From: a virus
Virus record (IMG/VR): IMGVR_UViG_3300042484_000084
Location: 1-20,284 of that record
Length of the DNA: 20,284 bases
Direction: 5' to 3' (one strand)
Part shown: positions 7,328 to 13,952 of the stretch, one piece after another
How the letters are laid out: the number at the start of each line of letters is the position of its first letter
How positions within the stretch are numbered: position 1 is the first letter of the stretch
The notes under the pieces: model-generated
Seen by the model: the letters and a program-made list of their open reading frames with translations, nothing else
Database searches by the model: none
Told to the model about the DNA's origin: nothing
Made by a program: the position numbers and the translations under genes

Positions 7328-7828
7328 ATGCGTATATTAACCCTAGACAACGAATTCTATAACTTAGAAACACTACCTGAAGAAATTGATGACCTGCGTT
7401 TTGCTATCTTAGATAACAGTAACCCAAGCAATGTAGACTATCATTATATTCCACTAATCTTTTTAGAATCATTCAACAGCCCTGCACTTGTATTGAAGAT
7501 TGGCAACAGTACAATTAAGATGCCAATCGATTGGCAGATCCTTATTGGTGAACAAGAGCATGGTGACTTAGAGACATTGCCTCTTACTAGTATCAATGAC
7601 AGGGGATTTAATGCATTTGAGTTTAATCCACTTACTAGTTTTAGCCCTTCATTTGTTCCCATTGAGATTGTAGACATTTACCATGATGTAACATGGTATG
7701 CACCTCGATTGAAGAACGGACAGTTCTTGTGCGTACCGATTGACGATGGTATTAAACCACGCTGTGTATATTTTGTTAAAGAGATTAGTCGTAACTGTGA
7801 AATTGTAGATTATAGTCAGGCATTCTAA
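7328..7828 (+). CDS. Conserved T4-like phage protein of unknown function
   Basis: 166 residues, beta-rich and hydrophobic in the centre (SPALVLKIGNSTIKMPIDWQ) with the segment LPLTSINDRGFNAFEFNPL (85-103) typical of a small conserved domain. I believe I have seen this layout in other aquatic T4-like phages, always as a hypothetical. The ATG lies five bases after the extended -10, so the mRNA has essentially no leader and there is no ribosome site. The TAA overlaps the next ATG (TAATG), so it is probably cotranscribed with the possible clamp-loader subunit. No catalytic motif is visible. Confidence 0.8.
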   Translation: MRILTLDNEFYNLETLPEEIDDLRFAILDNSNPSNVDYHYIPLIFLESFNSPALVLKIGNSTIKMPIDWQILIGEQEHGDLETLPLTSINDRGFNAFEFNPLTSFSPSFVPIEIVDIYHDVTWYAPRLKNGQFLCVPIDDGIKPRCVYFVKEISRNCEIVDYSQAF

Positions 7829-8424
7829 TGGCAACTAGAAAAGCATCAGTACCCAAAGACGAACAACTTGAGAAGCAAGACTTTCCTTTGTTTGATGCAA
7901 TTGCGGCACTAGATAGGAAAGATTATACTTTCTATGATAAGTTGCCAGCAGAGCAACAAAAGAAATTCACATCATTCATGTTGGTTAGATACATGAGCTA
8001 TATCAAAGGCTCAGGCGAGATTGCAGGTTACTATGCACGAAGCGTAGACTATCATGCTAACAAATATATCTTTAATGAATATGTGCAGAAGCATCCTAAA
8101 CTACAATGGTTAATGTTATGTGCAAGTAGCCCGGGGTTGGGGAAACAATTTCATCCTTGGATCCCTCAGATTAAAGAGAAGGTTAGTTTGTTAAAAGAGC
8201 CTGCTCAACTGAAAGATGTAAAAGAGTATTATAAGAAAATCTATCCTAAAGCAGGTGATGATGACATTGATGAAGTGTCAAAAGCATATGTAACAGAACA
8301 GAAAAAGAAATGTTATCTTGCTACTGTCTACCCAGAGATGAAGATAGCAGATATTGAAACACTAAGTCAAATGGTCACCGATGAAGAAATTGAGCAGTAC
8401 GAAAGAGATAGAGGCAATAGGTAA
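7828..8424 (+). CDS. Possible clamp-loader small subunit (gp62-like)
   Basis: 198 residues, close to T4 gp62 (187). Nearly all helical, with a central block containing FMLVRYMSYI (51-60) and KHPKLQWLMLCASS (89-102), then a charged C-terminal half. This layout resembles the gp62-type clamp-loader subunits I remember from aquatic T4-like phages, which help load sliding clamp gp45. No ATPase motif is expected for gp62 and none is present. The gp44 and gp45 genes are not next to it, which weakens the call. Translation is coupled to the upstream gene by TAATG. Treat the name as a hypothesis and the gene as certain. Confidence 0.42.
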   Translation: MATRKASVPKDEQLEKQDFPLFDAIAALDRKDYTFYDKLPAEQQKKFTSFMLVRYMSYIKGSGEIAGYYARSVDYHANKYIFNEYVQKHPKLQWLMLCASSPGLGKQFHPWIPQIKEKVSLLKEPAQLKDVKEYYKKIYPKAGDDDIDEVSKAYVTEQKKKCYLATVYPEMKIADIETLSQMVTDEEIEQYERDRGNR

Positions 8425-9100
8425 GCCTAAATTTAAATGTGAGTTTTGCACAGGTGAATACTTGCGTGAATCTACATTACTTACCCACATGTGCGAATCT
8501 AAACGCAGATGGATGAATAAGGACCTACAAGGTAATCGTATTGCATATCAAGCCTTTGTTCAGTTTTATAAAAAGAATAGTTCAAGTAAGAAGGCAAAGA
8601 CTAACGAAGAATTCATTAAGAGTCCATACTATACAGCGTTCGTAAAGTTTGGCAATCATTGTGTAGAGATTAACGCATTGAATGTTAGCAGATATGCTGA
8701 CTGGTTAGTTAAAAGTCAAATCAGAATTGACACATGGTGTACTGACACAAACTACACGAACTATCTACTTGAATACATTCGTACAGAAGATCCGTTAGAT
8801 GCTATTCATCGTAGCATTGAAACAACAATATCATTAGCAGAAATTGAAAAGATTCAAAGCAGAGATTATTTGCGATATGGCAATGTCAATAGAATCTGTT
8901 TAGAGATTACTAGGGGTAGAATCAGTCCCTGGATGTTGTTTCAAAGTGAAAGTGGTGTCAAGTTCGTAGAATCACTAGAGCAGGGACATGTCAAGATGGT
9001 GTTTGATTATATCGACCCTGAGAAGTGGGCATTAAAGTTTCATCGTGAACCGGAGAATGTAAAACAGGTTAAGGAACTATTGAATGCCGGCGGGTATTAA
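8381..9100 (+). CDS. Zinc-finger protein of unknown function
   Basis: 239 residues from the ATG at 8381, which overlaps the upstream gene by 44 bases. A C2HC-type finger stands near the N-terminus: C20-x2-C23-x12-H36-x-C38, followed by a basic SKRRW. The remainder is helical with several aromatic residues and no enzyme motif. The start is uncertain: the ribosome site before 8381 is poor, and a start further in would still keep the finger only if it lay before codon 20. The overlap and finger suggest a DNA- or RNA-binding replication or transcription factor, which is inference. Confidence 0.72.
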   Translation: MKKLSSTKEIEAIGKPKFKCEFCTGEYLRESTLLTHMCESKRRWMNKDLQGNRIAYQAFVQFYKKNSSSKKAKTNEEFIKSPYYTAFVKFGNHCVEINALNVSRYADWLVKSQIRIDTWCTDTNYTNYLLEYIRTEDPLDAIHRSIETTISLAEIEKIQSRDYLRYGNVNRICLEITRGRISPWMLFQSESGVKFVESLEQGHVKMVFDYIDPEKWALKFHREPENVKQVKELLNAGGY

Positions 9101-9269
9101 GATTTGTATTCCTTGGCCAAGGAATGATTGGAATATAGCATGTGCCTGGGCTATGGAACAATACGGTTTGCCTGATGAAAGATTTACTACCCGACCCGGT
9201 CATGAAGGCATGTATTTCTATTTTAAGGATAAGCGTGACGCTGTTCATTTTGAATTAAGATGGGGTTAA
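9084..9269 (+). CDS. Small tandem-family protein A (FxLRW tail)
   Basis: 61 residues; the ATG lies inside the end of the zinc-finger gene. It opens with a beta strand (IKICIPWP), then a helix (DWNIACAWAMEQYG), then ends in FYFKDKRDAVHFELRWG. The pattern, aromatic strand then DKxDAxxF and LRW, recurs in the next genes. The fold reads as a compact alpha/beta domain, possibly ferredoxin-like. The DNA encoding the LRWG tail is purine-rich and can act as ribosome site for gene B. Function unknown. Confidence 0.78.
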   Translation: MPAGIKICIPWPRNDWNIACAWAMEQYGLPDERFTTRPGHEGMYFYFKDKRDAVHFELRWG

Positions 9270-9270
9270 A

Positions 9271-9480
9271 GTGCGACAAGTAACATTGTATATTGATGTT
9301 GACAACACACTAGATATAGTATCCGAGCTTAAACAAAAAGGATGGGTACAGGGCAAAGATTTTGATTTTGCATACCACCAAAGTAAATGGGACGAAATGA
9401 TCGGAGAAATTCCCAAACAAACAGTTTTCACTTTTTATAATGATAGTAATGCTAGTTATTTTATGTTGAGGTGGGGATGA
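9271..9480 (+). CDS. Small tandem-family protein B (FxLRW tail)
   Basis: 69 residues starting with GTG, one base after the stop of gene A; no in-frame ATG is near. The N-terminal strand (RQVTLYIDVD), helix (TLDIVSELKQKGW) and tail FTFYNDSNASYFMLRWG parallel gene A. The tail codons TTG AGG TGG GG serve as a strong ribosome site for gene C, whose ATG overlaps the TGA. No catalytic residues are apparent. Confidence 0.78.
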   Translation: MRQVTLYIDVDNTLDIVSELKQKGWVQGKDFDFAYHQSKWDEMIGEIPKQTVFTFYNDSNASYFMLRWG

Positions 9481-9713
9481 GAGTTCAAAACTTTGACCAA
9501 AATCGTGGTTGGGAAGAAACTGATCCGGGTTGGTACGAACATCAGATACATGTTAGTATGAATATGACCGAAAAATACGATGATATATTGGAATGGCTGT
9601 ATAATAGAATAGACAACTGTGAGCGCCATGCTAGATGGAAAATCACTAGAGGGCTTATACAACTAAAATTTAGGTATGAGCGTGATGTAATACTATGTAA
9701 ACTAAGTTTTTAA
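9477..9713 (+). CDS. Small tandem-family protein C (diverged)
   Basis: 78 residues. I place the start at the ATG at 9477, with GAGGTGGGG directly upstream, rather than the GTG six bases earlier that would use part of the ribosome site. The tail LKFRYERDVILCKLSF aligns with the FxxxxDAxxFxLRW pattern but has lost Trp. It carries several Trp and His residues (DPGWYEHQIHVSM). Unknown function; membership in the family is inferred from tail pattern, size and position. Confidence 0.72.
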   Translation: MRVQNFDQNRGWEETDPGWYEHQIHVSMNMTEKYDDILEWLYNRIDNCERHARWKITRGLIQLKFRYERDVILCKLSF

Positions 9714-9961
9714 TGAACATCGAACATGAGATGATAGAAAAGTTAGCAGATGATATGGCAAAAGAAATTGATTATGATATTCTTGTTACCTTGTTAAACT
9801 GGACAAGAGTTGAACTGCCTCCATTTACTGACAGGTATAATGCGGTAGACATTGCCGACTGGTGTACTGATAACTGTACAGGTAAGTTTATGAACTTTGG
9901 TGTTAAGTTTGCGTTTGAGAAAAGTAAAGACGCTGAGTGGTTCATCTTGAGGTGGAAGTGA
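9713..9961 (+). CDS. Small tandem-family protein D (FxLRW tail)
   Basis: 82 residues; TAATG overlap with gene C. The N-terminal 30 residues form an acidic helix, then a segment with two Cys (DWCTDNCTG), then FAFEKSKDAEWFILRWK. The tail matches A and B almost position by position. Its TTG AGG TGG codons again give a ribosome site for gene E, whose ATG overlaps the TGA. Confidence 0.78.
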   Translation: MNIEHEMIEKLADDMAKEIDYDILVTLLNWTRVELPPFTDRYNAVDIADWCTDNCTGKFMNFGVKFAFEKSKDAEWFILRWK

Positions 9962-10233
9962 TGGCAACGATACCGCACATACAAGACTATGATGACGATG
10001 ATCCTAACATAGAACATCGTAGAAAACGATGGGACTATTGGGCGGCATTGAAGCTTGTGCGTAGAGAATATCAGGAACAAAACAAATATACAGAGTTTGA
10101 TGCGTATGATTTTGAAGATTACCTTGAAGGTAAATACGGTGTAAAGATGAACATTGTCGGTGGTAACATAACAGATGGTTATCAGATAGTAGACGAAAAG
10201 AAGTACCTAATATTTTTATTGAAATTCCAATGA
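9961..10233 (+). CDS. Small tandem-family protein E (diverged)
   Basis: 90 residues from the ATG at 9961. An earlier GTG is open but would start inside gene D's tail and its ribosome site. The N-terminus is very acidic (QDYDDDDPN) and then basic (RRKRWDYW). The end, VDEKKYLIFLLKFQ, is a degenerate form of the family tail with Phe in place of Trp. Stop and next start overlap as ATGA. Function unknown. Confidence 0.72.
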   Translation: MATIPHIQDYDDDDPNIEHRRKRWDYWAALKLVRREYQEQNKYTEFDAYDFEDYLEGKYGVKMNIVGGNITDGYQIVDEKKYLIFLLKFQ

Positions 10234-10580
10234 CCAACTCACCTTTCGAATTATACGCAACTGATTTTGGCAATCATGTGATACACTGGCCTACATTTAA
10301 AAACATCAGAGATGTAGATACCAGAATAAAACTTCTAGACATTTTGTTTGGAGAAGTAAAATGTTTTGAAGTAGGATTAGGTCTGTTGTTACAAGGCGGT
10401 GATCTTGACACATTGTGGATTAAATTTAGTGCTTGGGCACAAGATACTAATCATAGTTATAGTGAATATTTACAGGACATGTATGAGATTCGTGCTGTTG
10501 TGTTCCGAGACAAGACTGAAGCAATAAAGTTTCAAGACATACTAGAAAAGAAATATATTTGGAAAATGTTAAAGGCATGA
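10230..10580 (+). CDS. Small tandem-family protein F (diverged, extended)
   Basis: 116 residues, the longest of the run. The segment VVFRDKTEAIKFQDIL (about 91-106) matches the FxFKDKxDAxxF core of gene A but is followed by a further helix instead of the LRW end. The first half is unlike the others. It lies one base before the exonuclease gene. Membership in the family is plausible but weaker than for A, B and D. Confidence 0.7.
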   Translation: MTNSPFELYATDFGNHVIHWPTFKNIRDVDTRIKLLDILFGEVKCFEVGLGLLLQGGDLDTLWIKFSAWAQDTNHSYSEYLQDMYEIRAVVFRDKTEAIKFQDILEKKYIWKMLKA

Positions 10581-10581
10581 T

Positions 10582-11145
10582 ATGGCAAATGATATAATGA
10601 TTGACATTGAAAGTTTAGATACGACACCTAACTGTGTTATCTTAACTATCGGTGCAGTACGATTCGATCCTAAAGGTAGTGGTGTAATTGAACGACTAGA
10701 ATTACGACCTACTGTTGAGGATCAAACAGAGATTTACAATAGAAGTATTAACGAAGATACATTACGATGGTGGAGTGAGCAGAGTCCCGAAGCACTTGAA
10801 GAAGCTATGGGAGACAATGGACGTATACCATTCAAAGAATGCATGGAGATACTCTACAAGTTTTGCTGGAACCGTCGTGCTGTTTGGAGTAACGGTGCTA
10901 GTTTTGACTGTGTAGTAATGGAACATGCCTGGAGACAAACATCGGACAAGCCTAATCCTATTCCTTGGCCTTTCTGGACAGTCAGAGACACACGAACATT
11001 GTATGAAATAACAGGTGTCAGTCTTAAAGACGGTGGGCATAGTACAAGTCACAAAGCAGTAGAAGATGCCGAAAGACAAGCAATCGTTGTGCAAAAAGCG
11101 TATACTAAATTAATTAAAGCAGAATTAGTAACACCAGCAAAATGA
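10582..11145 (+). CDS. dexA: DexA-like DEDDh 3'-5' exonuclease
   Basis: 187 residues, RNase H-fold exonuclease. ExoI is MIDIES with D8 and E10; ExoII is GASFDCVVME with D109; ExoIII is HKAVEDAE with H157 and D162, the DEDDh arrangement needing two metal ions. DTLRWWSEQSPEA (59-71) corresponds to STIEWWKNQSPEA in T4 DexA, a feature of the DexA/Rv2179c-like branch. It is shorter than T4 DexA (227). DexA degrades single-stranded DNA; relatives also act on RNA, so the substrate is not certain. An AAAGG ribosome site precedes the ATG. The stop overlaps the start of the mini-PolIII-alpha gene (ATGA). Confidence 0.85.
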   Translation: MANDIMIDIESLDTTPNCVILTIGAVRFDPKGSGVIERLELRPTVEDQTEIYNRSINEDTLRWWSEQSPEALEEAMGDNGRIPFKECMEILYKFCWNRRAVWSNGASFDCVVMEHAWRQTSDKPNPIPWPFWTVRDTRTLYEITGVSLKDGGHSTSHKAVEDAERQAIVVQKAYTKLIKAELVTPAK

Positions 11146-11723
11146 GAATTGATTCAGACATTGACATTGACTTTGGTGATAGAGATAAATTATTATCTAT
11201 CATCAAACATACACCTGCGTCAATGCGTAATATTACTCCTATGCGTAGACACAATACTGGTGTCTATATAACAGACATTCCCTATGATCCTGTCAACAAC
11301 ATGTCAGCACTTCATTATGAAGATGCAGAGAAGCGCGGGTACTTCAAACTAGACTTGTTGAATGTTCACGTATACTCACAGGTGCGTGATGAACAACATT
11401 TGATTGAATTGATGTACGAACCTGAATGGTCTAAATTAAATGATAGGGTATTTGTTGAGAAGTTAATTCACTTAGCAAATCATTATCAGAGTATTCAGAA
11501 GATGCCTGAACCTATCAATAGTATTCCTAGACTAGCAATGTTTTTAGCATTGATTCGTCCCGCTAAGAAGCATTTAATTGGTAAGAGTTGGAGTGAAGTG
11601 AGTCAAACTATATGGGACCGTGAGAATGACGGGTATAGTTTTAAAAAGAGTCACGCTATAGCTTATGCACAGTTGGTTGTTGTGCATATGAACTTACTTA
11701 CAACATCCGTTTTACAAGCGTAA
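11142..11723 (+). CDS. Miniature DNA polymerase III alpha (DnaE)-like protein
   Basis: 193 residues against roughly 1100 in DnaE, yet DnaE landmarks occur in the right order. SDIDIDF (5-11) matches PDFDVDF, with D8 and D10 at the places of E. coli D401 and D403. HNTGVYI (37-43) matches HAGGVVI. GYFKLDLLNV (66-75) matches VKFDFLGL, with D71 at D555. LALIRPAKKH (135-144) matches ALFRPGPL of the fingers. GYSFKKSHAIAYA (164-176) matches GYGFNKSHSAAYA. PHP, thumb, clamp-binding and tau-binding parts are missing. It might be a minimal polymerase, a terminal transferase-like enzyme, or a catalytically idle regulator. It is translationally coupled to the exonuclease and overlaps the minus-strand gene tail to tail. 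Confidence 0.75.
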   Translation: MRIDSDIDIDFGDRDKLLSIIKHTPASMRNITPMRRHNTGVYITDIPYDPVNNMSALHYEDAEKRGYFKLDLLNVHVYSQVRDEQHLIELMYEPEWSKLNDRVFVEKLIHLANHYQSIQKMPEPINSIPRLAMFLALIRPAKKHLIGKSWSEVSQTIWDRENDGYSFKKSHAIAYAQLVVVHMNLLTTSVLQA

Positions 11724-12108
11724 TACTACGGCGTTTGGACCTACGTTTATGTAGTTCACTTATACTACATGTAGGACCATGTATTACAGTCAGACTTTTA
11801 TTGTTGAAAGTCCTTAAATAGGGTCTGAACATAATCCATTCTTCCTTTAAGAATAGATTGATGGGGACTAATCTATTACTTTCCCACCACCAAACATCCC
11901 CTAATTCTAAGAATTTCTCCTTAACTATAGGGTCAATTATAGCACCATAGTCATAGATTGTGGTGACTATATCATCTCTATTCTGTACGATTCCAACATA
12001 ATCTTGGTTGGCATATGAACATATAGTGATGAACGGGTGGTTTTCAGTTAATTTCTGGAAGAATTCGTTTTGAATCATTGTTATTGTATTGACCGAAATA
12101 TTTATCAT
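11698..12108 (-). CDS. Conserved T4-like phage protein, minus strand
   Basis: 136 residues from the ATG at 12108; a TTG 15 bases upstream is less likely. The protein begins with a helix (MIQNEFFQKLTE), then beta-rich segments (FITICSYANQDYVGIVQN), a Trp-rich stretch GDVWWWESNRLVPINLFLK (about 70-88), and a basic end SELHKRRSKRRSITLVKR. I recall similar proteins in other aquatic T4-like phages, annotated only as hypothetical. The basic C-terminus suggests nucleic-acid contact. It is the only minus-strand gene here, convergent with the mini-PolIII-alpha gene (26-base overlap) and divergent from the late gene at 12223. Confidence 0.8.
   Translation of the reverse strand: MINISVNTITMIQNEFFQKLTENHPFITICSYANQDYVGIVQNRDDIVTTIYDYGAIIDPIVKEKFLELGDVWWWESNRLVPINLFLKEEWIMFRPYLRTFNNKSLTVIHGPTCSISELHKRRSKRRSITLVKRML
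12099..12106 (-). promoter_or_regulatory. Possible minus-strand late promoter
   Basis: Read on the minus strand this is GATAAATA, the T4-type late -10 element, within the first codons of the minus-strand gene. A transcript from it would start near 12093, after the ATG at 12108 and before an in-frame ATG at 12078. It may be chance in AT-rich DNA. Confidence 0.3.
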
Positions 12109-12131
12109 CGGGTTGCCTGGCAATATATTTT

Positions 12132-12139
12132 GATAAATA
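12132..12139 (+). promoter_or_regulatory. T4-type late promoter
   Basis: GATAAATA, matching the T4 late consensus TATAAATA at seven of eight positions. Expected start about 12145. It serves the virion-type gene at 12223 with a leader of about 78 bases. Confidence 0.6.
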
Positions 12140-12222
12140 TGTTTATGTACTCAACTCAAGTATTCGTTTATACACAACGTCAAATCGTTATTCTTTTATC
12201 AGGAAATTCCCCTAGGAGTTAT

Positions 12223-12933
12223 ATGCCTCAGTATGCCAAGCCACTTACTCTACACAAAGGTGTAGACAATCAAATTCAATTTCAGTTCCTTAATCAGGAA
12301 CAGAAACCTGTCAATATCACAGGAAAAGAAATCTCTTGTAGAATATTAAATGCTACCGGGGTTACAGTTCTTATTAGAAAAGCACTTACTATTCAATTAG
12401 GTGCAACAGGCATAGCCGCATTAATGTTAAACCCAGGAGAGCTAGAAGAAATTGAAGCACAAAAATGTTATTACACATTAGAGATTCCAGTAGGCACATT
12501 TGATTACCCGGTATTCGTAGACCAAAATGCAGGTGGTCGTGGGGATATGAATATTGTTAATTCAATATTACCTAGCTTTGTTCCTAGTAATGAAATAACT
12601 ATTCCTACTGGTCAAGCATATCCTAATCCAGATTGGTATTCAAGCGACGGATCATATGTGCCTGATTCTAATTCGGTCGTATATTATACTAGTGTTTATA
12701 CCACAAGCAACAATCCTACATTAACACTGCAAGCCACATACACTGACTTCTATGGTAATGTATTGATTGAAGGTTCTACTATTGGTAACACAGATTGGTA
12801 TCCAATCAGTACAATATATAGTTATACTGAAATAACAGACACATTCCATTATAATGTAAATGGATATCACCCATTCATCCGTGTGGGCTTTGTAAGCAAT
12901 GCGGGCGCAGTAACCAATATATTGGCAAGATAA
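12223..12933 (+). CDS. Probable virion structural protein (BppU-N-like start)
   Basis: 236 residues from the ATG at 12223, chosen for its TAGGAG ribosome site at about 12213-12218. The frame stays open upstream to an ATG at 12145 that coincides with the predicted late start, so a 262-residue leaderless form is possible. The N-terminal 100 residues (LTLHKGVDNQIQFQFLN, then NITGKEISCRIL, then a Gly/Ala segment and LEEIEAQKCYYTLEIPV) resemble the beta-sandwich found at the start of baseplate proteins such as BppU. The rest is rich in Tyr, Ser, Thr and Asn, typical of adhesins. Late promoter and composition support a tail or baseplate role; exact place unknown. Confidence 0.7.
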   Translation: MPQYAKPLTLHKGVDNQIQFQFLNQEQKPVNITGKEISCRILNATGVTVLIRKALTIQLGATGIAALMLNPGELEEIEAQKCYYTLEIPVGTFDYPVFVDQNAGGRGDMNIVNSILPSFVPSNEITIPTGQAYPNPDWYSSDGSYVPDSNSVVYYTSVYTTSNNPTLTLQATYTDFYGNVLIEGSTIGNTDWYPISTIYSYTEITDTFHYNVNGYHPFIRVGFVSNAGAVTNILAR

Positions 12934-12936
12934 GTA

Positions 12937-12965
12937 TTGACTGTGTGACACAATTGTGTTACACT
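12937..12965 (+). promoter_or_regulatory. Promoter and operator-like palindrome before the primase
   Basis: TTGACT (12937-12942), 17-base spacer, TACACT (12960-12965). The spacer and -10 are occupied by two copies of GTGTnACAC (12943-12951 and 12956-12964) separated by AATT, together a 22-bp palindrome with one mismatched pair. Expected transcription start is 12972, the A of the primase ATG. A dimeric repressor or activator site is likely. Confidence 0.65.
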
Positions 12966-12971
12966 AACTAA

Positions 12972-13952
12972 ATGTTCGATATTCTGTCTATAATTCCAGG
13001 CAAGAAAAAACTCACTCAAGGCGGCTGGCAAAGCTTTAATGCTGTGTGCTGTAATCATCGTGGGCACAAGACCGACACACGTAGTCGGGGTGGTGTGAAA
13101 TTTGACGGGCAAACTAATTGGTCATATCATTGTTTCAATTGTGGGTTCAAGTGTGGGTTTACATTAGGTAAGAGTTTATCAAAGAACACACGACAGTTAC
13201 TAATATGGTCTGGAGTTGATGATACACAAATTAGTAAGTGGAGTTTAGAAAGTTTACAACAAAAAGATATATTAGACTTTACACAGCCTAAGAAGAAAGT
13301 TAAGATTAAGTTTGATGAACACAAATTGCCTGAAGATGCAGAACTACTTGATAAAAATAATCCACTACACAAAGTATATGTAGACTATTTACAAGCTAGG
13401 GGTATAAGTAGTAGTGAATATCCTTTCATGGTCACTCCCAACGAATCAAGTCGCATGGGAAATCGCATCATCATACCCTATACATACAAAAACAAGATTG
13501 TTGGTCAAACAAGTAGGTTCTTAGACAATAAGATTCCGAAATATATCAACGAACAACAACCTGGTTATGTGTTTGGTTATGACTTTCAACAACCTAATCA
13601 AAGTGTTTGTATACTAGTCGAAGGCATCTTTGATGCATTGAGCCTAGGTGCCTGTGCATTAACTCATAATACAATCAGTGACGAGCAAGCAGAACTACTA
13701 TCACAACTCAACAGACAAATCATTTTCGTCCCCGACCGTGATAAAACAGGATTTGACTCCTGTGAGAGGGCAATTCAATTAGGCTATAATGTCAGTCTCC
13801 CATATTGGGACAGTGACGTAAAAGATGTTAATGATGCTATTGTCAAATATGGCAGACTACCTACACTGCTCAGTATATTACAATCAGCTACAATGAGCAA
13901 AATTAAAATAGAAATACAAAGGAAGAAAATTGGTAAACAAAACGGATTCTAA
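12972..13952 (+). CDS. 61: gp61-like DNA primase
   Basis: 326 residues against 342 in T4 gp61. It makes the short RNA primers for lagging-strand synthesis within the primosome with gp41. The N-terminal zinc-binding module shows C26, C27 and H29, then C54-x2-C57, with C61 nearby. The TOPRIM domain shows VEGIFDALS with catalytic E217 and FVPDRDKTG with metal-binding D255 and D257. The region between is basic (PKKKVKIKF). The ATG coincides with the predicted transcription start, so the mRNA is probably leaderless. The end overlaps the helicase gene by 23 bases. Confidence 0.92.
   Translation: MFDILSIIPGKKKLTQGGWQSFNAVCCNHRGHKTDTRSRGGVKFDGQTNWSYHCFNCGFKCGFTLGKSLSKNTRQLLIWSGVDDTQISKWSLESLQQKDILDFTQPKKKVKIKFDEHKLPEDAELLDKNNPLHKVYVDYLQARGISSSEYPFMVTPNESSRMGNRIIIPYTYKNKIVGQTSRFLDNKIPKYINEQQPGYVFGYDFQQPNQSVCILVEGIFDALSLGACALTHNTISDEQAELLSQLNRQIIFVPDRDKTGFDSCERAIQLGYNVSLPYWDSDVKDVNDAIVKYGRLPTLLSILQSATMSKIKIEIQRKKIGKQNGF

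Noticed and set aside
10592-10598. TATAAT within the exonuclease start region as a promoter
   Set aside because: It lies inside the coding sequence with no matching -35 box, and such hexamers are expected by chance in AT-rich DNA.
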